Shown: positions 26,580 to 36,962, numbered from the stretch's first letter. The stretch: DNA of 64,000 nt from Paenibacillus polymyxa M1 (GCF_000237325.1 NC_017543.1:124001-188000), one strand, 5' to 3'. Notes: generated by a model not told the origin, from the sequence alone. A program made the numbers and translations.

Positions 26580-27521
26580 TTAATTACCTTTCCACGGGTT
26601 GACCATCATCGGAATGTATTCTCTTGACCCAAGTCCAAATGCAATATACTCAATGTCCGATAGCTTAAAAGATTTATAATTTTTGATACCCTGGATTGTT
26701 TCATCGCTGGAAGAATAAATTTTGTAGTAGACCATTTTAGTACCGTCACCATTATCTTGAGTCATTTGGTCCATTGGAAAACGAATGCGGGCATCATTAT
26801 TTTTCGTCAAATAAAAAATAGTTCCCGCAGTTGATTTTGTTTTCACTCTCATTTTCAAGTAAGGAATGCCATCAGACGTAGTATAGGGTTCCACTGAGTA
26901 AATATCATGCAGTAGTTTGATAGGAAGGTCTGACTGTTTGAAGACGACTACTTTGTTATATGGTGTACCTGCTACATTATTAATGAGGTTAGGAACAGTG
27001 TTAATTGCCTTTTTATATGGTTCAATGCTTACTGGTTGAAGCCCCTTATTTTCCAGCGCAACAGTTTCCCTCTTGCCGATCCAAACCCAGCGGCTGACCT
27101 TATCCCATTCCACCGTTTGCCCCAAACCTTCGCTTACCAGACGCAGGGGTACAAATGTCCGGCTCTGCTTCAGGATAATCTTAGTTTCATAGGTTTTAGT
27201 TTGGCCATCCACGGTGGCCGTGTTCTGGCCGACCGTCATAGCAACAGAATGAGCATCATTCTTGATCGACACTGCCAGTTTGCCGCCGGTCTTTTCCCAA
27301 CCGACTTTCGCTCCTAAAGCTTCAGACACGAAACGGATCGGTACCATAACGTAGTCATTATCGTCCTGGAACGGTTGCGCGTCTGGAAATTGAATCGTTT
27401 TAGCATCCAGCAAGACCTTGATCGGCTTGGCATTCTCACTTTTAGCTGCCTGAGTGGGTACAACCGAACCAACAAAAAGTAACGATACTGCTGAAATCGA
27501 AAGAATCATTTTTTTAATCAT
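26580..27521 (-). CDS. Secreted copper-amine-oxidase N-terminal (stalk) domain protein
   Basis: A 313-residue protein with a signal peptide (cleavage near TQAAKS, about 26) and a copper-amine-oxidase N-terminal-like stalk domain (about 33-150: VPIRFVSEALGAKVGWEKTG, then FVPLRLVSEGLGQTVEWDK). These paired repeats are common in cell-surface proteins of Paenibacillus and Brevibacillus and do not themselves carry oxidase activity. The C-terminal half (about 180-313) is not recognised. Coupled to the 1066-residue protein. Confidence 0.8.
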   Translation of the reverse strand: MIKKMILSISAVSLLFVGSVVPTQAAKSENAKPIKVLLDAKTIQFPDAQPFQDDNDYVMVPIRFVSEALGAKVGWEKTGGKLAVSIKNDAHSVAMTVGQNTATVDGQTKTYETKIILKQSRTFVPLRLVSEGLGQTVEWDKVSRWVWIGKRETVALENKGLQPVSIEPYKKAINTVPNLINNVAGTPYNKVVVFKQSDLPIKLLHDIYSVEPYTTSDGIPYLKMRVKTKSTAGTIFYLTKNNDARIRFPMDQMTQDNGDGTKMVYYKIYSSSDETIQGIKNYKSFKLSDIEYIAFGLGSREYIPMMVNPWKGN

Positions 27522-27671
27522 AAGAAACTCTCCTTGTATGAATTAGTATGAAAAATTCCGGTTCCCTATTAAGGGTAGTAAGTGTAGCCCCACAAATAAT
27601 CTTTATAATCTCCTAATCGATGTATTTATGAAGATATATAGCCTCATTTTCTTTATTATTGTTCCATAATA

Positions 27672-27723
27672 AAGAAGCTGAAACTTTAGATTTAGTAGAA
27701 TTACTCAACTTTCACCGGCTTCC
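27672..27723 (-). promoter_or_regulatory. Possible leader hairpin E7
   Basis: GAAGC...TGAAA pairs with TTTCA-GCTTC, then TTTATT. It has the same layout as E1-E6 but lacks GAAGCAC, and lies about 150 bases before the stalk-domain gene. It could be an internal terminator that splits the long operon. Confidence 0.4.
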
Positions 27724-27768
27724 ATTATATCCCTCTCTAAAATGAAAATACAATTTCAAAATACATTT

Positions 27769-28743
27769 TTATTTCTTACCAGGAAAGTAACCTGCTAGAG
27801 CTGCTTCATGTTCGCTAGAAAACTTCTCCACTATGACTCCACTGTAATGATCACTTTCTCTAAAATAAACTTTTATTCCGTCACGTAAATAACCATATAT
27901 AACAGATTGCTTAACGAGACGGCTACCACCAAGAGCATAATTATTATAATAATTTAAACCAACTGGAACACCCTGAATGAAAGATAGAATACCGACATCA
28001 TTAATAGTATTATTCCATTCTTCTTGGTCTACACTTGGCAACGTAAACCTATACGTAATTCCTAAATTTCTTGCATACACATTATAGGCATTAATGTAGT
28101 GCTCTAAGTTTTTTTGAATAACGTTAATAATAGTTGTTCTCCGCACTTGGTCAAATAACTCAGGGTCGTTTAGTAAAGATATTTTGTGATTTACTTGGGA
28201 AGCAACGTCCTCCCGTTTTCCTTCAAACCATTGCTTCTGCTGAGCATCATATGCATAAACGTAATTATCTAAGGTAAATGAGAGGCTATTTCCTTGGTTG
28301 TCCGCATACGAAAATGGCATTTTAGATTTCCAAACTTGTCGGTTCTCTTTTTCTCCCTCTTTATTTGTAAAGGTGTCATTTGTGTAAATCCATAACCCGT
28401 CATAATCAACAATTGCAAGTACAGGTATGTATCTCTTTAGAACCCCCTGCGCTACTTCATCATCACGAATGTCAACATTATTGAATAACGTTTCATAGAA
28501 AGCTTCAACAGCTCGTTCTTTGTTTGCTCTAATCTTCTTAGTTGAATCATAACGAACCTCCATATTCTGGTCTTCATTTAATCTCAATGAAAATGCAGCA
28601 TCTTGAACCGCTGTTCGGAGAGCTCCGTCATAAAGAATTATTTTTTCTTGGGTTCGCTCTTGCTCAATACCGCGCCAATAATTTTTAAAAAAGACTGGGG
28701 AAACAATAATAACAAACACGAGCGCCCAATTAATAATCCTCAT
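27769..28743 (-). CDS. Tad-operon membrane-anchored protein, 324 aa
   Basis: One N-terminal helix (about 3-20, IINWALVFVIIVSPVFF) followed by a large extracytoplasmic domain. The sequence mentions no catalytic motif. It overlaps the stop of the preceding gene by 14 bp. Position in a Tad-like operon points to a minor pilin or assembly factor. Confidence 0.5.
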   Translation of the reverse strand: MRIINWALVFVIIVSPVFFKNYWRGIEQERTQEKIILYDGALRTAVQDAAFSLRLNEDQNMEVRYDSTKKIRANKERAVEAFYETLFNNVDIRDDEVAQGVLKRYIPVLAIVDYDGLWIYTNDTFTNKEGEKENRQVWKSKMPFSYADNQGNSLSFTLDNYVYAYDAQQKQWFEGKREDVASQVNHKISLLNDPELFDQVRRTTIINVIQKNLEHYINAYNVYARNLGITYRFTLPSVDQEEWNNTINDVGILSFIQGVPVGLNYYNNYALGGSRLVKQSVIYGYLRDGIKVYFRESDHYSGVIVEKFSSEHEAALAGYFPGKK

Positions 28744-29284
28744 TATTTATAATTCCTCCATACGGGATATCAATGCGAGTTGGATCTACCGAACTCCCGT
28801 TGGTTAGAAAATCGGATAGAAGCTTTGCCTTTGTTGTATTTGTATTTCTCACCGTAACTGTAAAAAAGTCACCTTCCTTGAGATAATATTTTCTACTCGG
28901 GTCAAAATCTGAAACACCGTTATCTGGAAAGAGTGTAGCAAGAATAGTTTCTTGGTAAACGGCATCATAGTATACTTCTGCTGTTCCCATAAACGTGGCT
29001 TCATCAGTTGGATCTTTATAAATTGGATTATAGCGTTTTGACTTGTGCTCCATCTTAATTTCAAATAGGTTATTAGTTGCGCCCAGTTCTCTCGTAAAAT
29101 CGTTATACATCATGGGAGATATATAGCCTTTATTCCGCACAGAGTCTACAAAATTTGTCACTGCATTATAAGATAAGTTATAAGCCATTTGGTCTTGCTG
29201 TTCGTAGGTTGACTGAAGCGGGAAATAAAAAAGGAGCAAAACTGCTATAACGGATGCAAATGGGATCGATAAATACTTGGTCAT
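28730..29284 (-). CDS. Tad-operon membrane-anchored protein, 184 aa
   Basis: A short N-terminal helix (about 6-22) followed by an extracytoplasmic domain of about 160 residues with no known motif. Between the TadE-like gene and the 324-residue protein, with overlapping ends, so translated together. Probably a minor component of the apparatus. Confidence 0.5.
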   Translation of the reverse strand: MTKYLSIPFASVIAVLLLFYFPLQSTYEQQDQMAYNLSYNAVTNFVDSVRNKGYISPMMYNDFTRELGATNNLFEIKMEHKSKRYNPIYKDPTDEATFMGTAEVYYDAVYQETILATLFPDNGVSDFDPSRKYYLKEGDFFTVTVRNTNTTKAKLLSDFLTNGSSVDPTRIDIPYGGIINNEDY

Positions 29285-29301
29285 GTTTAGCCCCCTTTCT
29301 T

Positions 29302-29685
29302 TTACACCCTTCTAAAAATTAATTTCTGAAGAATTCCATTACTATCACGTTGGTATTCAGTACGGTACATATCGTTAACATTAATCATGGATACGTCAGT
29401 ATAATCCATATTTAAATTCTTATCATATAAAAGTCCATCGACTTGGATGTCAGCATTAATTTCTGCAATATGAAAAATAGACTGGACAACAGATGCTCCA
29501 TCAACTGTTTCTGATCCCTCTATTAGGGGTGTCTCAATAAGATTCCTATCCCTGCCGCTTATAGTAGAATCCGCTTCGGTCAAAGTTAAATGAGTTGTCT
29601 CAAATAAATATGAGCCTGAAATAAGTGCTGAAAGAAAGAGAAAGAATAAAGCGGAAAACTCAATCATACTTGCAGCATTTTTCAT
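29302..29685 (-). CDS. TadE/F-like pseudopilin
   Basis: A 127-residue protein starting MKNAASMIEFSALFFLFLSA, which is the pattern of TadE/TadF pseudopilins: short basic leader, Glu at position five of the hydrophobic helix (E9) and a helix of about 20 residues. It would be processed by a prepilin peptidase not found in this window. Ends about 70 bp downstream of the pilin-like gene. Confidence 0.6.
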   Translation of the reverse strand: MKNAASMIEFSALFFLFLSALISGSYLFETTHLTLTEADSTISGRDRNLIETPLIEGSETVDGASVVQSIFHIAEINADIQVDGLLYDKNLNMDYTDVSMINVNDMYRTEYQRDSNGILQKLIFRRV

Positions 29686-29754
29686 TTTTTTGCTCCATTC
29701 TAAATTTGTTATGCTTCCCTCTATTCAATGCAAAAGGGAAGCATAACAGATGAT

Positions 29755-30171
29755 TTATTGTTGAGTAAATGTAAGTCCTGTTACGACATTATTAGCATCA
29801 CGTACAACTTCTCCCTTAAATTGTCCGGATGGATTTACATACTCATTTGATGTTATTGATTGTGTATTCCCTACATTTCCTTTGGTGTAACTCGTACCAC
29901 CGCTATTTTTTTTCGTTTTTATTTCAATTTTAAATTCCTCCTTATTACCAAACCTACGAATAGAACTAACTACCTGACTTCCAGTTAAAATGGTATTTTC
30001 ATAACCAACAAAGGCCTGCCCTGTTAATTCTGTTTGTATCCCTGCAAATTCAGTTTGTGCCTGTTTCGTACCTTCTTGGGCTGACCCAAACAACATAACA
30101 ACTATAGTAATCAGTGCAATAGTCAGAAATAGTCCTGCTGCTACCTTCAGAGCAGAAGATGCGTTATTCAT
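29755..30171 (-). CDS. Pilin-like protein
   Basis: A 138-residue protein starting MNNASSALKVAAGLFLTIAL, with one long N-terminal helix and a small extracellular beta-rich domain. Position between the TadB/C-like membrane protein and TadE-like gene suggests the major pilin-like subunit. The Glu+5 of type IVb pilins is not present at the usual place, which is unusual. Confidence 0.5.
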   Translation of the reverse strand: MNNASSALKVAAGLFLTIALITIVVMLFGSAQEGTKQAQTEFAGIQTELTGQAFVGYENTILTGSQVVSSIRRFGNKEEFKIEIKTKKNSGGTSYTKGNVGNTQSITSNEYVNPSGQFKGEVVRDANNVVTGLTFTQQ

Positions 30172-30268
30172 TTAGTTCATTTCTCCTTCAATGTTTTTTT
30201 AAGAGTTGTTGTGTTACAAAAAAATGTTTTAACTAATCTATCTGTAGCAATGAATTACCATAGTCATT

Positions 30269-32344
30269 TCACCCCCCTGAAATATTCCTAATTTGTTGAA
30301 ATGACTCGCCTGCTTGAATAATGCTTAGGTAGATCATAGGTGCGACCAGATAAATAAAAACAAGATAAGCTCCAGGAGTAAAGCCGAGCGTTCTTCCCCA
30401 ATTAGCCTTCATTTCGATGACACGGTTGAAATGTTCTTTCCTTTTTTCAGAATAATATTCCTTCGTTAATTCAAGGTCATCGAATGCCTCTAAAAGTGGT
30501 ATCTTTGAAGCTGCAAGCTTTAGTTTTTGAACGATTCTAACGAATGGTTCAAATGAAACATCTTCTTCTAATTGTTCTAGAGATTTCTCCTGACCACCGC
30601 TATAGTCATTCAAGCAATTTTTGATTGGATCTTTAAAGATAATGCTATACCGTTCCATCCACTCAAGGATGGTTTCAACATCCATCCGTTTAAAATTTGC
30701 CAAAATCGATATAATGGTATGAAATTGATCGACTTCTTCTTGCATCTCCATATATCGAACTCTCTTTTGAAAATGGAGTAACCATACAGGGAAAAAGTAA
30801 GCTAAGTAACTTAAAACAATACTGATTAATAACTCATACCACTTGAAAAACTCATTTTGAATAATCATAAACTTTTGATAAATTCGGTTCGCTGTAATGA
30901 TCGTTGCTGGATCGTTTTTGCTCATTGATGTTAAAACACTTACTGTAGTAATCAAGGATTCTGGAGTAACCTCACTATTTCTATCCAAGGTTTCGATTAC
31001 AGAACGATCAAAATTAGTATTACGAATCTCTTGAGCTTGTTCTTTTGGACCCAATTTTCCAAGCATGCCATTTCCCTGTACAGGTACATAGAGTGTATTA
31101 TGAATGGTTATACTGTGCATTTGGAAAGCAATGAAAATAGTACACAAAAAAACCATTACGCTTAAAACAATCCGTTGAACATATAGCCACTCTATTGTTA
31201 AATACGAGTTGGCATCTTTAATGAGCATTGACAATCTAAAATGAAGTCCTTTATTTGAATCAGGTACTAATCGATCAACTAACCAGCGTATCGGAAAAAC
31301 CTTGTTATAAAAAAATTTTTCCCACATAATTCGATCCGTTTTTTCCACATAACGAGCTTCATCATTATTTAGCAATTTCTTAATTAAGGCGTAACAAATT
31401 AGTACAACACCAAAGAATACAACCTTAATAAAGAACCCAATTTTACTATCATAGAAATCGTTCATTATCGGAAAATAGTTTTTGGCCCATATTTCGATCG
31501 GTCTGATACAAAGAGAAGATAAAACGGCTATAGTCGATAGCCCTTTGAGTAAATAGTTTAATTTTTCTCTTCTCAGAATCTCATAATTTACATCTTGCAC
31601 TAACTTAGCCAAGGAGTTTAGGTACATAGATGATTTATTGACGATTTGATCACCAAACTCAAATACTAAGTAAGAAAAGCCCGTAAATAATTTAAAAAAC
31701 TTATTAGGCGCAACCTCATAATACGTATCTAACGCTTTTTCCTGATTCTCTCCGGTTAAAATTTCATAAATTCTCTCTCCATGCTGCGCTGCTTCATGAG
31801 GAGCAGTTTGGCTAGATTCATATAACGCTTCCTCAACGTTTTTTGTGCGTTGATAATGATGTCTACAATCCTCAAAGAGTATGATGGACTGTTTAAGTAG
31901 TCGGTCCTCCACTCTATTTACAAAGGTATCAATCATCATCCCATTTACAACTACAGCTCCAAAAAGCACAAAAAATATAGTGAACAAATCTCGACTAATT
32001 ATTGAGGCTAATAGAACTATAAGGGCTGTAGATCCAAGAGTAATAAAGGTGATTTTCATCGTATTACTTCTAATAGCATACTCATCAAATGTCTCAAGAA
32101 CTTCTAGACGTTTTCTTATTTTCCATAAATATTTTTTTAGAAATGGTATACGTTGAAAATGTATATAGCCCTTTTGGTACCAAAGATTTAGGCTATTTTG
32201 AAGGGCTTTTTTTCCGAAATGCTTCTTAAATAATTCTTCTATGTTTTCCCCATCAGCATTTCTTACAAACGAAGTTATAAAAAAGACAGCTAGAACTAAC
32301 AGGAACATAGTTAGTGAAATACCAAGAATAACCCATCCAATCAT
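30269..32344 (-). CDS. Fused TadB/TadC-like inner-membrane platform protein
   Basis: A 691-residue membrane protein with at least seven helices in two groups (about 2-25, 93-135, 270-350; then 390-410, 520-545, 660-685), with large cytoplasmic stretches between. Tad systems normally use two separate proteins TadB and TadC of about 300 residues; here the length and two-half layout suggest a fusion. Its ATG overlaps the stop of the TadA-like ATPase by four bases. It would form the platform on which the ATPase drives pilin assembly. Confidence 0.65.
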   Translation of the reverse strand: MIGWVILGISLTMFLLVLAVFFITSFVRNADGENIEELFKKHFGKKALQNSLNLWYQKGYIHFQRIPFLKKYLWKIRKRLEVLETFDEYAIRSNTMKITFITLGSTALIVLLASIISRDLFTIFFVLFGAVVVNGMMIDTFVNRVEDRLLKQSIILFEDCRHHYQRTKNVEEALYESSQTAPHEAAQHGERIYEILTGENQEKALDTYYEVAPNKFFKLFTGFSYLVFEFGDQIVNKSSMYLNSLAKLVQDVNYEILRREKLNYLLKGLSTIAVLSSLCIRPIEIWAKNYFPIMNDFYDSKIGFFIKVVFFGVVLICYALIKKLLNNDEARYVEKTDRIMWEKFFYNKVFPIRWLVDRLVPDSNKGLHFRLSMLIKDANSYLTIEWLYVQRIVLSVMVFLCTIFIAFQMHSITIHNTLYVPVQGNGMLGKLGPKEQAQEIRNTNFDRSVIETLDRNSEVTPESLITTVSVLTSMSKNDPATIITANRIYQKFMIIQNEFFKWYELLISIVLSYLAYFFPVWLLHFQKRVRYMEMQEEVDQFHTIISILANFKRMDVETILEWMERYSIIFKDPIKNCLNDYSGGQEKSLEQLEEDVSFEPFVRIVQKLKLAASKIPLLEAFDDLELTKEYYSEKRKEHFNRVIEMKANWGRTLGFTPGAYLVFIYLVAPMIYLSIIQAGESFQQIRNISGG

Positions 32345-34206
32345 GATGCCACCGGCCAGAATGTTGCCAACATTTCCTCAAATGCAGCACAGTCTTTTTT
32401 AGTCATTTGTTTCATCATGTCTTTCTTTTGTTGTTCTGTTATTGGATTTTTAGCCACATACCCCTCATCTTCGAATACAATAATATCCCGTTCCTCATAT
32501 GCCCTTTTATCAGTCATCCGCTTATAGAATTCGATCCTTGCTTTCTCGGAATCTTCAGGATACGGATTTTCCTGATAAAAAAGGGGGACACATTCTGTTA
32601 TTCGCTCAATATATCTTCTTCCCTCAGGATCTTTAAATAAGTGAACATCAAAATTAAGAATGCTAACAACTTGCTGCTCAGCGATAAATTCATTCTGAAA
32701 CAACCCAGTTTTAAGAGCTGAATTTCGTAAAGATGATATTAAGTCCTTAAAAGTTTTTGGATGGTGCGAAAATATCGTACATTTGCTCGCTACTGTACCC
32801 GCCTGAATGATCCATGTAACTTGCTCATCAGTTGCAGCTTCACCAATAATGTTCACGGCTCCATCCGTTTTCTTTTGCACATCCATCCCTTGTTGACCAG
32901 AAATCTCCGCAGTTTCTTTCGTGGTTACAATATTACGTCTTGGGAACAATTTTCTTAAGTGTAGTTCAAAAGCCATTTCCATTATTCGTAAAGCGAGAGT
33001 AGCTGCATAGAATTTAATGCAAGCCATTATAAAAGTGGACTTACCTGACCCCTGTTCCCCAGTAACAGCTATAGTGCGTGTAGACTTCATTAAAAAAGGA
33101 ATAAATCTTAATGGTAAGATCGTATTTTTAAAAGAGTAGCCTCTACCCTTTGGATTTAAAAAGTTTTCTAAGTCAGCAAAAGTTAAATCGAATTTACGGT
33201 TGAAAAATACCCAAGTCTCCGCAAAAGGTGGTCTCATAACAACAATACGTGAGTTGTCCTTCATATCGTTTATGATATATCCGTTTTGTTCCGTCAGTTG
33301 TCCTGGGTTATTATATTTATAAATAGATTGGCATATTCTCTTTATTTCCCTTTCGCTTCCAAATGACAGAAAGGATAAATGCATGGTTTTACCACGATAC
33401 ATAATCCATACTGAATGCAATACATCTTCTTTAGTAGCTGTTCGCATGGCCTCTAACAGCTTTTGTTCGTCCTCTATATCTTGAGAAAACGCGGGTAACC
33501 CAGATACTCCACCAGATACACCATCAATAAGCATGTTTCTGATTTCATCAATAACTCCAAAACCCTTATACTCTTGATAAATCCGTTGAACAATTACTTG
33601 CATTTTATCTTCAAAGGACAGTTTACCCGCCTTTTCTTGATAGATATCAAGTATCTCCTCTTCAGTAATGATGTAGGATTCTGTTTGACCATCTTCGATG
33701 ACATATTTCAGCTCATCTAGCTGGTACTCCTCAATCATTTGCGGCAATGCTTTATATTTGTATTTTTTCTTATATATTTGCATAAGAATTTCAAACTTAT
33801 CCTGCACAGTTAGTTTTTCAGGATCGTCAAATGGTAGAACGTAATTGACATTCTGCTCATCCATCCCGTATCCCTTCATGAGGAGATCATGTATGAGATC
33901 TTTGACGTACATCTTGTCATAAAGATCACCACTATTACAGCCTTTTAAAGCAGCTTTCAATTCTACTCTCATATTTTTCTGGCGTTCAAAGTCAGCCCTA
34001 TCCAGAGCATTGTCATAAAGATTTCTTCCCGTCATTTCATTAAATTGTGTCTTGATATATTTTGTCATACTATTAATATTAAATTTTTCAGAATCTACAT
34101 TCGTTTTTAACTTCGGAACAACGATAGGATTTCGTAACTTGTAGATTAAGATAACAAGAAGGACCAGCAAAATTATACCTATTGTAATTCCATTCCATAA
34201 AAGCAT
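32341..34206 (-). CDS. TadA/CpaF-like secretion ATPase
   Basis: A 621-residue protein with one N-terminal membrane helix (about 6-25, unusual for TadA) and a C-terminal type II/IV secretion ATPase. Walker A is TGEQGSGKST at about 382-391; Walker B is IIGEAATDEQV; the His-box-like FSHHPKTFKDLISSLRN replaces the normal GHANS-type sequence. It would power assembly of the pilus-like apparatus. It overlaps the next gene by ATGA and the previous by one base, so the operon is tightly coupled. Confidence 0.85.
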   Translation of the reverse strand: MLLWNGITIGIILLVLLVILIYKLRNPIVVPKLKTNVDSEKFNINSMTKYIKTQFNEMTGRNLYDNALDRADFERQKNMRVELKAALKGCNSGDLYDKMYVKDLIHDLLMKGYGMDEQNVNYVLPFDDPEKLTVQDKFEILMQIYKKKYKYKALPQMIEEYQLDELKYVIEDGQTESYIITEEEILDIYQEKAGKLSFEDKMQVIVQRIYQEYKGFGVIDEIRNMLIDGVSGGVSGLPAFSQDIEDEQKLLEAMRTATKEDVLHSVWIMYRGKTMHLSFLSFGSEREIKRICQSIYKYNNPGQLTEQNGYIINDMKDNSRIVVMRPPFAETWVFFNRKFDLTFADLENFLNPKGRGYSFKNTILPLRFIPFLMKSTRTIAVTGEQGSGKSTFIMACIKFYAATLALRIMEMAFELHLRKLFPRRNIVTTKETAEISGQQGMDVQKKTDGAVNIIGEAATDEQVTWIIQAGTVASKCTIFSHHPKTFKDLISSLRNSALKTGLFQNEFIAEQQVVSILNFDVHLFKDPEGRRYIERITECVPLFYQENPYPEDSEKARIEFYKRMTDKRAYEERDIIVFEDEGYVAKNPITEQQKKDMMKQMTKKDCAAFEEMLATFWPVAS

Positions 34207-35039
34207 TAAGAGACCCCTCTTTCAATTCTCTTGATTTCCGTATTCACACCAATTTGAATGAGCAAATCCTTTGAGATTTTCCGTACTTCCTGGAAAAAGG
34301 AGTAACTTGGATGCCGCTTGCCTGCATTTCTTGCTCTGCGGAACCAATTTAGTACATCCTTGTCATTAATAGCGTCCCTGAATTCAGAGCAATACGGCAG
34401 ACCGTAAATCGGATCATCTATTTTGAAATTTCTTTTTATATTAGTCACATTATATTTGGAATACTTATCATACTGGCCAAGTAAAATGATCTTTGACTTT
34501 TCCTGAAGATTATCTGGCCAATCTTTTTGTTCAACATAACTTTCAATAACAGAAGTATCCTGACTTAAAGTAATAACAACTATATCTGCGTCTTGAATTA
34601 ACTGTTCACTTACGCTGCTATTATTCCCACTATGAATATCTAAAATCACAGCCTGGTAATAACGATCTGCTTCGTCAAATATTGCTCCTGCTATGGAAGG
34701 GAAATTTTCGTGCGCTTCAGATTTTTTAGTTCCCATTAATAAGTCCAGTCTTCCAGCTTCAAGCGAAATGGTATGATCACTTATACTATCAGCACTTAGT
34801 CGCTTGCTTTTAAATAGTCTCTCCAAATTGTCCATACCACTAGTTGTTGTATTAACGAGGTTTCGGAACTGAAGCTCCTTCGCCTTCATAAATGCATTTT
34901 CTAAATTAGGACGACGGAATTGAGTTTGTGTAATTAAGGTTCTGATATCATAGTCTTGTCCAATCATTGTCCCAATAGCAAGTGTATTGGATGTGTTTCC
35001 TCGACCTGGGTCTGGGCTCCAGAATACAATTTTAGCCAT
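34206..35039 (-). CDS. MinD/ParA-like protein with altered P-loop
   Basis: A 277-residue protein with the ParA/MinD fold: FWSPDPGRGNTSNTLAIG in place of KGGxGKTT, and a Walker B AVILDIHSG. The Walker A lysines are replaced by Arg/Asn, so ATP hydrolysis may be weak. One of three MinD-like proteins in the operon, a number that is high for a Tad locus. Likely a TadZ/CpaE-type polar localisation factor. Confidence 0.65.
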   Translation of the reverse strand: MAKIVFWSPDPGRGNTSNTLAIGTMIGQDYDIRTLITQTQFRRPNLENAFMKAKELQFRNLVNTTTSGMDNLERLFKSKRLSADSISDHTISLEAGRLDLLMGTKKSEAHENFPSIAGAIFDEADRYYQAVILDIHSGNNSSVSEQLIQDADIVVITLSQDTSVIESYVEQKDWPDNLQEKSKIILLGQYDKYSKYNVTNIKRNFKIDDPIYGLPYCSEFRDAINDKDVLNWFRRARNAGKRHPSYSFFQEVRKISKDLLIQIGVNTEIKRIERGVS

Positions 35040-35768
35040 TTATTTTCCTTTCTCAGCTATCTTAAAAGCTGCTTTGATTGTATTACTATCTTCTGTAGTT
35101 ATCGTTTTAATAAGCTCATACAATGCCTTTTTTGCTTGACGGGACAAAGATTTCAGATAAACTCGACTTTCAAATTGGTTATTAACTTTAGTTGCATAAT
35201 TCACTTCGTCATAATAAAATTCGAATTCTCTATCCTCATCAAACTGAATTTTTAAATGCGAAAGAACAGAATTTAAATAGTCCTCTTTTACATGCGAATC
35301 TACAAATGGATACTGAACCCTAACAAAAGGAATATCATCATGCCCTTTTACATAAAACTCAAGAATTTCAACATTTCTTTCTATCGTGAACCTCTCACAG
35401 TTTGTGATCAGAACATGACTATGAACGTCATTCCAAGGAGCTTTCGGAACTTCGGATAAGAATTCTTCCGAATCTGTATCTAAGAGGATATATTCATAGG
35501 ATTCTAGACGTTCATTTTTATTCTTGAGATAATGTTGTAGGATTTCATGAATTCCTTTATTTTGTTTTTCAAATCCTGTTGCTACATCAAACCCATCATA
35601 TTCAGTAATTAAGTTTCCTTTTGTTATATGAGGAATAGAGTAACTGTGTTTCTGCTGATCCGTTGCATCTACAATTAGTACTCGCTTTCCTACTGTGGCT
35701 AATACTTTACTTATATAAAATAGCAAATCCGTTTTGTCAGTTGCTCCTATAAACAGAATATGTCGCAT
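35040..35768 (-). CDS. MinD/ParA-like protein lacking P-loop
   Basis: A 242-residue protein. MRHILFIGATDKTDLLFYIS marks a MinD-like first strand without a GKT motif, and KRVLIVDATDQQ the second strand. The Walker A lysine is absent, so it is probably a non-hydrolysing paralogue. It abuts the preceding gene without a gap. Confidence 0.55.
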   Translation of the reverse strand: MRHILFIGATDKTDLLFYISKVLATVGKRVLIVDATDQQKHSYSIPHITKGNLITEYDGFDVATGFEKQNKGIHEILQHYLKNKNERLESYEYILLDTDSEEFLSEVPKAPWNDVHSHVLITNCERFTIERNVEILEFYVKGHDDIPFVRVQYPFVDSHVKEDYLNSVLSHLKIQFDEDREFEFYYDEVNYATKVNNQFESRVYLKSLSRQAKKALYELIKTITTEDSNTIKAAFKIAEKGK

Positions 35769-35779
35769 TGTTGCCCCCC

Positions 35780-36877
35780 TTAAGGTTTTACTGTAGTTTG
35801 AGACGTTTCCCCATAAATCTTACTTTCAGACTGTGTATCTGGTTCTACTGTTACTGGTTGCGGTACAGGTTGTAGATTAGAAACATCGTTATCTCCTGTA
35901 GGCGTTATAGTTTGCGTTGGAGACTCAGCACCTTCACTATTAGCTTCATTTGTTGGTATAGCATCCTTAACAGGTGGTTGGCTTGAAGAATAACCACTAT
36001 TATTAGAGGTGTCTGCAGGACTACCAGACGTTCCAATTCCAGCACCTGCGTTGTATTTAGCTCGTTCTTCCTCTGTCATCGATCGTAAATTCATTTCTAG
36101 CACTGTACGTTTGCGTGACTCCAATTGTTCAGTGGCACGTTCAACAATGTTAGGATCAGATTTAATCAATTTATTAACAGAGTCCTTCGGAGGGTAAGTT
36201 ACAATCGCCTCCTTTTGCATATAAGGATCAACATAGCTCAAAGCATAAATGGTTGCGTCGTTGATATAGGCATCTACAATAGCACTGGACATTAACAAAA
36301 TGTCCTGTTCATTCATTTGAAAAGTAATAACATTCCCGGCTAAATCACTAACTTTCTTTTTAGCGAGAACTATATAATCTTCACCTGTAGGGAACTTAAT
36401 TCTTACATCTACAAATTGTCTTGAGTCCAACTTGGTCGGCAATTGAATTAATTTAAACTCTTGGTTTCTTAGATCTGCAGCTGTAACACCTTTTTCAAAT
36501 AACATAGATTGTGTGACAGGTGTGTTTTGTGGTAAATCAATCTTGGTATACTTACCTACTATGTTTTCTTTCCTCATGATGTTTGCTGGTACAGATGCAC
36601 TTGGAACATTAATAGTTTTAATATCCGATTCTGATAGAACATCTCCGGCTTTAACCCCATTTTTCCTTATTACAACGGGAACCTGCTTCATCTCTTGTTG
36701 AATTGTCTTATTTGCATCCTGTAACTGCTGTTCTACTTTTACACGATCAACCCTATAAGAATCTTGTATATTTCGAATCACTAGTATCATAATAACGAGG
36801 CCAATGAGTGACATAATTACAGCTCCGACAACACCCGCAATCATGAGTTGTTTATGTCGTAAACGTACCTTTGACAT
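35780..36877 (-). CDS. CpaB/RcpC-like SAF-domain protein
   Basis: A 365-residue protein with one N-terminal helix (about 12-35), a SAF domain (about 62-125: VVIRKNGVKAGDVLSESDIK, then GKYTKIDLPQNTPVT) and a disordered Pro/Ser/Thr-rich tail of about 90 residues. The SAF/CpaB layout belongs to Tad pilus periplasmic or cell-wall factors. First gene of the main operon; the near-palindromic pentamer array 2 lies 40-85 bp upstream and could be its operator. Confidence 0.75.
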   Translation of the reverse strand: MSKVRLRHKQLMIAGVVGAVIMSLIGLVIMILVIRNIQDSYRVDRVKVEQQLQDANKTIQQEMKQVPVVIRKNGVKAGDVLSESDIKTINVPSASVPANIMRKENIVGKYTKIDLPQNTPVTQSMLFEKGVTAADLRNQEFKLIQLPTKLDSRQFVDVRIKFPTGEDYIVLAKKKVSDLAGNVITFQMNEQDILLMSSAIVDAYINDATIYALSYVDPYMQKEAIVTYPPKDSVNKLIKSDPNIVERATEQLESRKRTVLEMNLRSMTEEERAKYNAGAGIGTSGSPADTSNNSGYSSSQPPVKDAIPTNEANSEGAESPTQTITPTGDNDVSNLQPVPQPVTVEPDTQSESKIYGETSQTTVKP

Positions 36878-36912
36878 GTTTATTCTCCTTTTATTTGGTT
36901 TGGATCATTCTT

Positions 36913-36962
36913 ATTCAGTTAAGTTCAATTAAGTTAATTTAACTTAACTTAATTGAATAAGT
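36913..36962. repeat. Pentamer repeat array 2, possible operator
   Basis: A near-palindrome of TTAAC-type units around TTCAATTAAGTTAA ... TTAACTTAATTGAA just upstream of the CpaB-like gene. It belongs to the same set as those at 16.2, 40.3 and 44.0 kb. Confidence 0.55.
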